A DNA stretch of 14,105 nucleotides, taken from NCBI GenBank assembly GCA_012032575.1, contig JAAUSP010000150.1, positions 1 through 14,105 on the forward strand, in the 5' to 3' direction. Positions within the stretch are counted from its first letter, which is position 1. Each line of letters opens with the position of its first letter. The position numbers were made by a program, and so were the translations under genes. The DNA comes from Anaerolineales bacterium. Its GTDB lineage: Bacteria > Chloroflexota > Anaerolineae > 4572-78 > J111. Below the pieces are notes generated by a model that was not told the origin of the DNA, ran no database searches, and worked only from the letters and a program-made list of their open reading frames with translations. This document shows, piece by piece, positions 7,741 to 14,105 of this stretch.

Positions 7741-9306
7741 CTATGCGTCGCCTGTCCTTTTTGGGAGGGTCAGCGTAAAACGGCTGCCCTGACCGTAAAT
7801 GCTCTCCAACTCGATTTTTCCACCCAGTAATCCGGCTAATTTTTGGCTTAAATACAAGCCCAAACCGGTACCATCGTAGCGGCGCGTGGCCGACGAGTCC
7901 AGTTGGGCAAACGCCTGAAACAACTTATTCTGATCCTCCGGGGGAATGCCAATCCCGCTGTCTACCAGGCTAATTTCGATAACCATGTGCCCTTTAGTTT
8001 GCCGTTGGACCATTTCAAGCTGTACACTGCCGTGTTCGGTAAATTTGAGGGCATTATTGGCCAAATTCAGCAGAATTTGATGGAGGGCGCGCCGGTCGGT
8101 TGAGACTATAATTTCTTGCGGCGGCATTTTTGCTTCAAAGTTCAAATGTTTACTTTCGGCCAGGGGGCGCAGGGCATTGATAACTTCCAGAGCGACCGTC
8201 TGGCAAACCACCGGCTCGAGTTTCAGTTCCACCCGGCCCGACTCAATCTTGGTCAGGTCAAGCAAGTCATTGATTAACGACAGAAGGTGCTTGGCGCTGG
8301 TCTGAATGGTCCGCAGTTGTTTGTCCTGGTCGGGGGTGAGAGGGCCGGGCAGTTTCATCAGCAGTGTGCCGGTAAAGCCAATGATGGCGTTGAGCGGGGT
8401 ACGCAGCTCGTGGCTCATGCTGGCCAAAAAATTATCTTTGGCCCGGTTGGCTTTTTCCAGTTCGATATTTTTCTCCCGGAGCGCCTGCTCAAACCGCTTA
8501 CGTTCCGTTACATCGCGGATGGCGCTGATAACCAGCGTTTCCTGAGTCATTCTGAGCGGGCTGAGACTGATTTCTATCGGGAATTCACTGCCATCTCGGC
8601 GCAGGCCGTACAGTTCCAGGCCGGCACCCATAGGGCGGACGCGCGGATCGGCGAAATAGTTCACCCGATGGCCGGCGTGGTTGGCCCGGAAGCGCTCCGG
8701 CACCAGCATTTCAACCGTTTGGCCCAGCAGTTCCTCGCGGGTGTAGCCAAACAGGTGCTCGGTCTGCGAGTTGACCAGGCTAATCCGGCCATCCGGTTTG
8801 ACGATAACCATAGCATCCGGCGCAGATTCCAGCAGCCCCCGAAAAAGAACCTCTGTTCGCGTTTGTTCGCTGATATCACGCACAACCGCCATGATGCCCT
8901 CGGAGGTGGTCAACGGACTGAGCATAATATCAACGGGAAACTCGCTGCCCTCTTTGCGTCGGCCAAACAACTCCAGACCGGCCCCCATCGAGCGAACTCG
9001 AGGTTCAGCGGTGTAGCCGGTACGATACGCCACATGCCGTTCCCTAAAACGCTCCGGCAGCAGCAGTTCAAGCGGCTGACCAAGTAATTCAGTCCGGCCG
9101 TAACCAAACATGGTTTCCGCCCGGTTGTTCACCCGCGTAATAACGCCATTATTATTTACAACGACAATTGCATCAGGGGCATATTCAAAAAGTCCGTGCA
9201 GAATGGTATCACTCTCCCGCGCGCTGGACTCAAGTTTTATGTCTGTGTCGGATGGATGTTGCAGCATCAGTTCCCCTCTTTCTGCCAGAGACTCATTCCG
9301 GGACAT
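7741..9306 (-). CDS. Soluble PAS-PAS sensor histidine kinase
   Basis: A cytoplasmic histidine kinase of 521 residues without membrane helices. Two PAS domains (about 35-150 and 155-270) share the long segment that in the second reads PRVRPMGAGLELYGLRRDG; by hand a little over half of their residues match, so they look like a tandem duplication. A short coiled coil leads to HisKA with H299 in SMSHELRTPLN, then HATPase with N414/N418, DSGIGI from 449 and GTGLGL from 479. All catalytic motifs are intact. The ATG at 9306 has no clear ribosome binding site, whereas the ATG at 9267 has GAGGGG five bases upstream; the shorter 508-residue form is possible and loses no domain. First gene of the signalling block, behind an extended -10 promoter. 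The PAS signal (redox, light or small ligand) cannot be told. Confidence 0.93.
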   Translation of the reverse strand: MSRNESLAERGELMLQHPSDTDIKLESSARESDTILHGLFEYAPDAIVVVNNNGVITRVNNRAETMFGYGRTELLGQPLELLLPERFRERHVAYRTGYTAEPRVRSMGAGLELFGRRKEGSEFPVDIMLSPLTTSEGIMAVVRDISEQTRTEVLFRGLLESAPDAMVIVKPDGRISLVNSQTEHLFGYTREELLGQTVEMLVPERFRANHAGHRVNYFADPRVRPMGAGLELYGLRRDGSEFPIEISLSPLRMTQETLVISAIRDVTERKRFEQALREKNIELEKANRAKDNFLASMSHELRTPLNAIIGFTGTLLMKLPGPLTPDQDKQLRTIQTSAKHLLSLINDLLDLTKIESGRVELKLEPVVCQTVALEVINALRPLAESKHLNFEAKMPPQEIIVSTDRRALHQILLNLANNALKFTEHGSVQLEMVQRQTKGHMVIEISLVDSGIGIPPEDQNKLFQAFAQLDSSATRRYDGTGLGLYLSQKLAGLLGGKIELESIYGQGSRFTLTLPKRTGDA

Positions 9307-9357
9307 AGGTCCAGATCGTCATATCAAATTAAGCGACAAAGTCACTCCTTTAATTGG

Positions 9358-9378
9358 TTGATTTATCTGAGAAATCAA
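9358..9378. other. Inverted repeat in the kinase leader
   Basis: TTGATTT and AAATCAA arms (7 bases each) around ATCTGAG, lying in the long leader between the promoter and the kinase start. It is A/T-rich and would fold weakly as RNA; an operator is possible. The rest of 9307-9454 holds no gene; an AAAGGAG at about 9345-9351 is followed only by very short frames. Confidence 0.25.
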
Positions 9379-9454
9379 ATGAGCAGCAACGGCTTGGGGC
9401 CAGAGGTTCTGAGAACAGAAAGGAGATTGGCAAATACTCCAGCAGAGTGGTTTC

Positions 9455-9483
9455 ATTATATCACAAAAAAGCAATGGTGTATA
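9455..9483 (-). promoter_or_regulatory. Extended -10 promoter of the kinase operon
   Basis: On the minus strand TGATATAAT gives a perfect TATAAT (9455-9460) with the TGn extension; TATACA (9478-9483) is a modest -35 at a 17-base spacing. It begins just past the stop codon of the ParB-Usp gene, and its message would have a leader of about 140 bases before the kinase start. Confidence 0.6.
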
Positions 9484-9486
9484 CCT

Positions 9487-11258
9487 TTAGCGACAAATCA
9501 ATAAAGGTTGAGCGGTTTGGCGCAAAATCTGGTCAACCGAACTGCCCAGCACCACTTCCAGCATCGGATTGAGACCATACCCACCCATAATCATCAGATT
9601 GGACTGCTGCGCGGCTGCCGTTTGCAGAATTGTCTCTACCACCGGCCCGCTTTCGTTCACAAAGGTGGCCGGAACATTTCGACTCGCCAGGTAAGCCTGG
9701 GCCTGACTCAACGGTTCCGGCGCAGCCTGGTTTTTCTCCGTTACCGACAGGACTACCAGCGGGATATGCCAATTGCCGGCCAGATAAGTCGCCACAAACA
9801 GAGCTTCCTGGGCTTTGGGGCTGCCATCATAGGCCAGCAGCGCCCGTTCCAGTTTACAGGTATCACGGGCGGGGGCAACTGCTGCTCCGGCAAAGGTCGG
9901 CACGGCCAGCACCGGCCGGGCGCAGCGATGAACCAGGGTCCGAAAGCCCGACCCCAGCCGGGCCAATATTTGGGCTGCCGGGGGATGGGTCAGGCTCACC
10001 GTGACCAGATCGGCCCACCAGGCCCGCTCGCAAATTTTGCGGGCCACCGGCCCAACTTCGACAGCAAACTCAGCCGGTACCCCGGCCTCATCGCAGCGGC
10101 GGCGAAATTCAGCTTGCAGCGCCTCGGTCTGGGGGGTGTTCCGCAGCGCCTCCGTTGCGGTGACGTGCAGCCCAAAACCCGCCCTGCCTCGCGCTGCGCC
10201 ACCGCCAGGGCATATTCCAACGCCAGCCAGCCCCCGGTGTCGCCATCCAGGGCCACCAGAATATGGCTAAAGAGCCGTTCACCCCGGCGCGGCTCCACCG
10301 ACTCGCGCCGCCACTGACCGATAGCCGGGCCGGATTCCAGCGGGTCGGGCATCATCGCCTCCCACAACTGCCCACCCACGCGGGCCATCACCCGCTTGGG
10401 CGTTGAACTGAACTGGCTGGCCAGGTTAGAAACGGCGGCTTCCGGCCTGACCTGCCAGCCCAATTCCTGCTCCAGGGTTTCTCGGTGCTGCGCGACCCAG
10501 ACATACAGATCCGTTTCAGTGCGCCCCGGAAAATCAGGCAAAATTCCCTGCGCCCGAATGACCTCAATCACCGGCAGATAAACCTGCTCGTACCACTCGG
10601 CGGCGGCCTCTTTGAGCGAGACCTCCCGCCCCTGCTGCCCGGCCATGTAATCCCGCTGACACTCGATCTGCCGGTCCAGCACCCGGTACTGGCCGGGCAC
10701 GGTGACATTCAAATCCAGGTCGGGGCGTGTTTCATCCAATTTAGTCCGCTCCAAAAAATCGGCATAGCGGGCCTTGATAATGAGATCGTCGGGCCGCGCG
10801 TCGGGGGTCAGCGGCACTTTGGTGTGGATTTCGGTCACATTGGCTTCAATATGGGTCGCCCCCTGCTGGCGGGCCACCGAAACCCGGTGGTTGCCGTCCA
10901 GCACAAAATAGGCGTCGCCAATCTGGTAAACCTCAATCGGCGGCAGCCCGACCATGCCCGTTGCGGCCAGTTGCACCCCGGCCCAGCGATGGGCGTCGCT
11001 ATCGTGCCGGGGCAGAAAACGGCGGGTGAAATCGGTATAACGGCCCACACTACCAACAATGGCATCCAGCGGAATCTCCCGCAGTCCCCGCGACGAACTG
11101 CCGGTCGCTTTCAATTTGGCCCGGACATCGTCATACGAAAGCAGTTGGACCGATCTGCCGGTCAAACTGGCCATGATCTGCTCCAGCGTCGCCCGGCTGC
11201 GCGCCCGGTAAAAATCGCTCAAGGCTGAATTAATGTTGGTTTGCTCTTGGTCTAACAT
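9487..11258 (-). CDS. ParB/Srx-like domain fused to two UspA domains, frameshifted
   Basis: An unusual soluble fusion of about 590 residues once repaired. N-terminal part: a ParB/sulfiredoxin-like fold (about 65-145) with LPPIEVYQIGDAYFVLDG leading into NHRVSVARQQG, the ParB-type nucleotide or DNA-contact motif. A helical linker follows (about 150-325) that I do not recognise with certainty. Then a first UspA domain from HILVALDGDTGG, without a clear nucleotide loop, and a second UspA domain from ERALLAYDGSPKAQEAL with the ATP-type G-2x-G-9x-GS motif in MGGYGLNPMLEVVLGSS. The frame breaks inside the first UspA domain near 10171-10173: adding one base to that CCC run restores GLHVTATEALRNTPQTEALQ and joins the two frames. 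The start is taken as the ATG at 11258; the frame is open back to 11327, but that would translate an octamer repeat. Likely a stress-linked nucleotide-binding protein; its partner is unknown. Confidence 0.8.
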
Positions 11259-11264
11259 TGTTGG

Positions 11265-11300
11265 GTTGAAAGTTGGAAAGTTGGAAAGTTGGAAGGTTGG
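11265..11300. repeat. Octamer tandem repeat GTTGGAAA
   Basis: Units are GTTGAAA (11265), GTTGGAAA (11272), GTTGGAAA (11280), GTTGGAAG (11288) and a partial GTTGG (11296). Nearby, CCATTCTTC occurs twice (11315 and 11331). The array fills much of the 84-base gap between the glycosyltransferase stop and the ParB-Usp start. It probably belongs to a dispersed low-complexity repeat family; no ribosome binding site is seen in it. Confidence 0.85.
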
Positions 11301-11342
11301 TCCATTTACCACGCTCCATTCTTCCACCCTTCCATTCTTCTC

Positions 11343-12068
11343 TCACTCAAATCTTAATTGCCAGATAGTTTTGACATAATTGACGCCCCGCGTCAGGTAG
11401 CCCCACATATTGGTCGCCGTTTTGCTTTCGCCGGCCTCGCGGGGAATGCAGCGGTAGGGCAGCTCACGGATCGAATAACCGGCCTTTTTGGTCCGGTAGA
11501 GCAGGTCAATGCAGTATTCGCCGTAATCGCCGCGCAGATTTATTTTATCAAAAATCTCTCTGCGGCCCAAAATAAAGCCGCTGGTATAATCTTTGATGGC
11601 CCAATCGAGCACCACCCCGGCCCAGACATTGATGAGCCGCGAAAAGGTGCGCCCGGTCCAGGAGTGGGCCACATCCGCCCCACCCGGCACATAACGCGAA
11701 CCGACCGCCATGCCCACCCCCTGCGCCAGCGTCTCGGCCAAACGCGGCCATTCTTCCGGGGGCATGCTCAAATCGCAATCCATCCAGCCGACCCACTGCC
11801 CCCGCGCCTCACGGATACCCCGGCTGATAGCGCTGGTCAGTCCTTTTTCGGTGGTGCGGTGGATCAGCCGTACCCGGCTGTCAACGGCTGCTTTGGCCGC
11901 CACCAACTGCCATGTCCCATCCGGCGAGTTGTCGTCTACCACCACCACCTCGACCCCGCCGGGGTATTCGCCCAGCGCGGCCAGAGTGCGATCAATCAGC
12001 GGTTCAATATTGCCGGCTTCGTTGTAGGTGGGCAGGATGATGGAGATTTGAGGGGAAGTATTAATCAT
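11343..12068 (-). CDS. GT2 glycosyltransferase, polyprenol-phosphate mannosyltransferase (DPM1)-like
   Basis: A 241-residue GT-A enzyme of family GT2 that would move a sugar from a nucleotide donor to polyprenyl phosphate on the inner membrane face. The N-terminus ISIILPTYNEAGNIEPLI, VVVVDDNSPDGT, the metal-binding DCD at D97-D99 in GWMDCDLSMPPEE, GSRYVPGG, and DYTSGFILGRREIF are the DPM1/dolichol-phosphate mannosyltransferase pattern. There is no C-terminal membrane domain, as in the short DPM1 form. The start is the ATG at 12068, whose first bases overlap the stop of the PAC2 gene by 8; the frame is open to 12143, but those residues are PAC2 sequence read out of frame. The sugar (mannose or glucose) is not certain. 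Product could feed the GT-C-like membrane protein at the right edge of the window. Confidence 0.9.
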   Translation of the reverse strand: MINTSPQISIILPTYNEAGNIEPLIDRTLAALGEYPGGVEVVVVDDNSPDGTWQLVAAKAAVDSRVRLIHRTTEKGLTSAISRGIREARGQWVGWMDCDLSMPPEEWPRLAETLAQGVGMAVGSRYVPGGADVAHSWTGRTFSRLINVWAGVVLDWAIKDYTSGFILGRREIFDKINLRGDYGEYCIDLLYRTKKAGYSIRELPYRCIPREAGESKTATNMWGYLTRGVNYVKTIWQLRFE

Positions 12069-12984
12069 CCTCCAAATCCTCAAACAGATCGCCCAACTCC
12101 CGCTCCCACACATCATCGAGGGGCATAAACGGCATTTCAACAAAATCGCCGGTCAATTCGGCCAGGTAGTCACGGATGTTGTGCTGGGGCAGCCGCCGCT
12201 CCAGGGTATTGAGCTTTTCGCCCATGACATTGAACAGTTCATCGCTGCGCCGGGCCAGGTCAGACAGGTCGAGGCCGAGGCCGGTCATGTGATTGAAACG
12301 GCGCATCAAATCGTACCAGGCTTTGAAATCATTTTCCACGACCATGCCTTGCAAATTGGGCGAGAGCGTCGAAAATCATAGGCCGGCACAAAAGCATACC
12401 AGACAATATATTCCAGGCCGCGCTGCTCGGCCTCGTCGGCCAGGTAGGAACCAATGCTAACCCCACCTTCGTAATTGGCAAAGCGCAGCGCATAATCGGC
12501 CAGTTCCGTTTTAAGCCGGGGCAAACTGAAAACCGTCGAAATCTGACGCTCTTTATCATAGGGTACCGCTCCATAAACGCCGCCCACCGTCACCACCCGC
12601 TTAACGCCCAAAGTTTCAACCAGGTCAAAAAAAAGTTTCGGCATAGCGCTCGATATTCAGATGGGGTTCATCCCCCAGGAAGATGAACAGACCCTTACGC
12701 TCGTTGCCCGTATAAAAGAGTTCGTTCTTTTTGACCTTTAATGATTGGCGATAACCGTCCGCCAGGTTTATCTCCGGGCGCAAAAAATGATGCGTGCCAG
12801 GCAGTTGGAACAGATAAAAGCCATGCGGTTTGATCTGTCCGACTTTTTTAGCGCCGGTGTGCTCAATCAGGTATTGGGGCAGGTTCGACGAAATGGCCCC
12901 GGCATCGGCCCACTGCCGCCAACCAACCAGCATATATTTTTCCTCGGTAGTGGGTTCTTCCCACAATTCAATCAACTCTTCCAT
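12061..12984 (-). CDS. PAC2 family protein, with two frameshifts
   Basis: A homologue of the proteasome assembly chaperone PAC2 (PF09754) family, about 307 residues after repair; the role in bacteria is not settled. Marks are YMLVGWRQWADAGAISSNL, FLGDEPHLNIERYAE, LGVKRVVTVGGVYGAVPYDKER, and a long helical, acidic C-terminus ending EDLEDD. Three frames carry it: 12984 to about 12635, about 12634 to 12376, and about 12375 to 12061. Removing one base from the run of eight A at 12627-12634 gives FFDLVETLGV; adding one to the AAAA at 12372-12375 gives YDFSTLSPNLQGMVVENDF. Both joins read as family sequence. The ATG at 12984 is preferred, with GGAGAGG upstream; a TTG at 13005 is possible. The stop overlaps the glycosyltransferase start, so the two are translated together. 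Confidence 0.85.
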
Positions 12985-13019
12985 AAAGGTATTCCTCTCC
13001 GACAACCTCGCCTGTGAAC

Positions 13020-13048
13020 TTGTCTATAAGCCTACAGTGACATAAAAT
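13020..13048 (+). promoter_or_regulatory. Candidate promoter for the rightmost membrane protein gene
   Basis: TTGTCT (13020-13025), a 17-base spacer and TAAAAT (13043-13048) on the plus strand. The transcript would start only a few bases before the ATG at 13059, which has no ribosome binding site, so a leaderless or nearly leaderless message is possible. The same 74-base gap must also serve the divergent PAC2 gene, for which I see only weak boxes. Confidence 0.4.
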
Positions 13049-13058
13049 CCAGCCAGTT

Positions 13059-14105
13059 ATGATGAAAGCCAGCCCTGACGTATCACGTATTACATTTTAT
13101 CTGGCCCACCGTCTCGACGGCGGGTTAATTCTGGCAGCGCTGCTGCCGCTGTTGATTATCCAAAGCCTGCTCCAGCCCGGTCTGCCCACCCTGGCCGACC
13201 TGCCAATCCATCTTTACCGCACCCTGGAGTACGGTCAGTCCTGGAGTCAAGGGGTCATCGTCCCGCGATGGGCACCCAACCTGGCTTATGGTTATGGCTA
13301 TCCGCTATATGTGTTCGCCCCGCCGCTGCCCTATTGGCTGGGACTGAGCTTTACTGCCCTCGGTTTTTCCCTCGAAACTGCCTTCAAATTGTTGATTATC
13401 CTCACAATTTTACTTTATGCAATTGGTATGTACTTGCTTGGCCGCGACTTGTGGGGTCGAGTTGAAGCCGGACTGGTCGCTGCCACCGCCTATGCCTTCG
13501 CCCCGTTTGCCCTGCGCGAAGCACTGCTGTATGGCGGCAATGTGCCCCAATACCTGGCCATCGGCCTCTTCCCCTGGACACTCTGGGCCATCCTCCGCGC
13601 CACCCGGACTCGTTCCTGGGGCTGGGGCGTCGCCGCCGCCTGCTTTTACGCCGCAATTCTTCTGAGTCATCTCTTCCACGCCCTGATATTCACCCCTGTC
13701 GTGGGGCTGTTCGGCCTCATCCTGTGGGGGTCAGGGGTCAGGGGCCAGAAATCAGGGGCCGGGGGTCAGAGATTAAAAGACAAATTAGAAAATTTATCAT
13801 TCACAATTCACAATTTACAATTCACAATTCCTTCTCTCCTGCCCCTCATCGCTATCCCTCTCGGCCTGTTGCTGGCCGCTTTCTTCTGGCTGCCCGCTTT
13901 CACCGAGCGGGTTTTCACTCGCGCCCAGGCCGACATCTATCTGGAAAAAAGCCCCTTTTATGTGCGCTATCCCAACTGGCCCGAGCTGATTGCCTGGATC
14001 GCCCCTCTCGACGCCCGCGCTGCCAATCCCTACGTCCCGCTCACTCTGGGCCTCATCACCTTCACCCTGGCCGCTGTCGGTTTCCTGGCCGGGATCATAA
14101 GTTGG
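13059..14105 (+). CDS. PTPS-related (PF10131) GT-C-like membrane protein, partial, runs off the window
   Basis: A polytopic membrane protein, 349 codons open to the window edge with no stop, so the C-terminus is missing. It begins with ATGATG at 13059. After the first helix comes TLADLPIHLYRTLEYGQSW with D47, then VPRWAPNLAYGYGYPLYVF and PLPYWLG, the hallmark of the 6-pyruvoyl-tetrahydropterin-synthase-related membrane family. Despite the name these resemble GT-C glycosyltransferases, with an acidic residue in the first outer loop; a role in moving sugars from polyprenyl phosphate to an outer acceptor is inferred. Residues about 223-258 are not family-like: two arrays of 7-base repeats are read through in frame there, between hydrophobic helices, giving a polar, basic stretch (SGVRGQKSGAGGQRLKDK). 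It is the only plus-strand gene and is divergent from PAC2. Confidence 0.85.
   Translation, partial: MMKASPDVSRITFYLAHRLDGGLILAALLPLLIIQSLLQPGLPTLADLPIHLYRTLEYGQSWSQGVIVPRWAPNLAYGYGYPLYVFAPPLPYWLGLSFTALGFSLETAFKLLIILTILLYAIGMYLLGRDLWGRVEAGLVAATAYAFAPFALREALLYGGNVPQYLAIGLFPWTLWAILRATRTRSWGWGVAAACFYAAILLSHLFHALIFTPVVGLFGLILWGSGVRGQKSGAGGQRLKDKLENLSFTIHNLQFTIPSLLPLIAIPLGLLLAAFFWLPAFTERVFTRAQADIYLEKSPFYVRYPNWPELIAWIAPLDARAANPYVPLTLGLITFTLAAVGFLAGIISW
13727..13775. repeat. Heptamer tandem repeat GGGGTCA within a coding region
   Basis: Seven consecutive 7-base units: GGGGTCA, GGGGTCA, GGGGCCA, GAAATCA, GGGGCCG, GGGGTCA, GAGATTA. The last units are degenerate. The array is translated in frame within the membrane protein gene. 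Heptamer repeats of this kind are known from filamentous cyanobacteria as STRR elements, mostly between genes. Confidence 0.85.
13800..13830. repeat. Heptamer tandem repeat TTCACAA within a coding region
   Basis: TTCACAA, TTCACAA, TTTACAA, TTCACAA and a partial TTC. A/T-rich in an otherwise GC-rich gene, 24 bases after the end of the GGGGTCA array. Translated in frame as FTIHNLQFTI. Confidence 0.85.

Noticed and set aside
8287..9087. A 266-codon plus-strand open frame opposite the PAS kinase
   Set aside because: Shadow of the duplicated PAS coding sequence; internal similarity in it only mirrors the PAS duplication.
9345..9351. AAAGGAG in the kinase leader, considered as the site for a small leader peptide
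   Set aside because: The frames behind it are only a few codons long and use non-ATG starts; nothing marks them as attenuator peptides.
9996..10170. C-terminal tail of the first ParB-Usp frame as a real arginine-rich domain
   Set aside because: It begins exactly where the UspA pattern continues in the next frame, so it is out-of-frame translation after an indel.
10485..11228. Long plus-strand open frame opposite the ParB-Usp gene
   Set aside because: No family pattern and no ribosome binding site; the minus-strand protein accounts for the sequence.
12069..12143. N-terminal 25-residue extension of the glycosyltransferase
   Set aside because: It is the PAC2 C-terminus read in another frame; the family start ISIILPTYNE fits the ATG at 12068.
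1..14105. Search for a defence system, CRISPR array, prophage or transposon
   Set aside because: No transposase, nuclease, spacer-like array, integrase or terminal inverted repeat was found; the only repeats are short tandem 7- and 8-base units.

Overview
The window looks like a stretch of a Chloroflexota genome, probably Anaerolineae-like. I infer this from the kinds of genes present (a bacterial PAC2 protein, a ParB-like/UspA fusion, a 6-pyruvoyl-tetrahydropterin-synthase-related membrane protein, a soluble histidine-kinase cluster), the moderate GC content, TATAAT-type promoters, and short tandem repeats of 7 and 8 bases. No marker gene is present, so this placement is tentative. No RNA gene, IS element, CRISPR array or phage gene was seen.

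Layout: almost everything lies on the minus strand, in three blocks read from right to left. Block A (12984 to 9487) holds a PAC2-family protein, a polyprenol-phosphate-sugar synthase-like GT2 glycosyltransferase that overlaps it by 8 bases, and a ParB-like/double-UspA protein. Block B (9306 to 3437) starts at an extended -10 promoter and holds a soluble PAS-PAS histidine kinase, a single-domain response regulator, a REC-GAF-PAS-kinase-REC hybrid kinase and, behind its own likely promoter, an MFS transporter. Block C (3297 to 2) starts at a TATAAT promoter and holds a DegT-type sugar aminotransferase, a SAM methyltransferase and a UPF0104/LPG_synthase_TM flippase-like membrane protein. One gene at the right edge (13059 to beyond 14105) reads on the plus strand, divergent from block A. 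It encodes a polytopic PTPS-related (GT-C-like) membrane protein.

How the parts may work together: the GT2 enzyme, the GT-C-like protein, the aminotransferase, the methyltransferase and the flippase-like protein fit building and export of a decorated envelope glycan or glycolipid through polyprenyl-phosphate sugars (inference). Block B is a cytoplasmic phosphorelay with two kinases and three receiver domains but no DNA-binding or enzymatic output, so its target lies elsewhere.

A strong feature of the window is reading-frame damage. Four of ten genes (flippase-like, DegT, ParB-Usp, PAC2) are broken by five single-base indels, each in or beside a short run of one base, and in each case one base restores family-like protein. 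This pattern suggests consensus sequencing error more than pseudogenes. These genes are therefore given at full repaired span.
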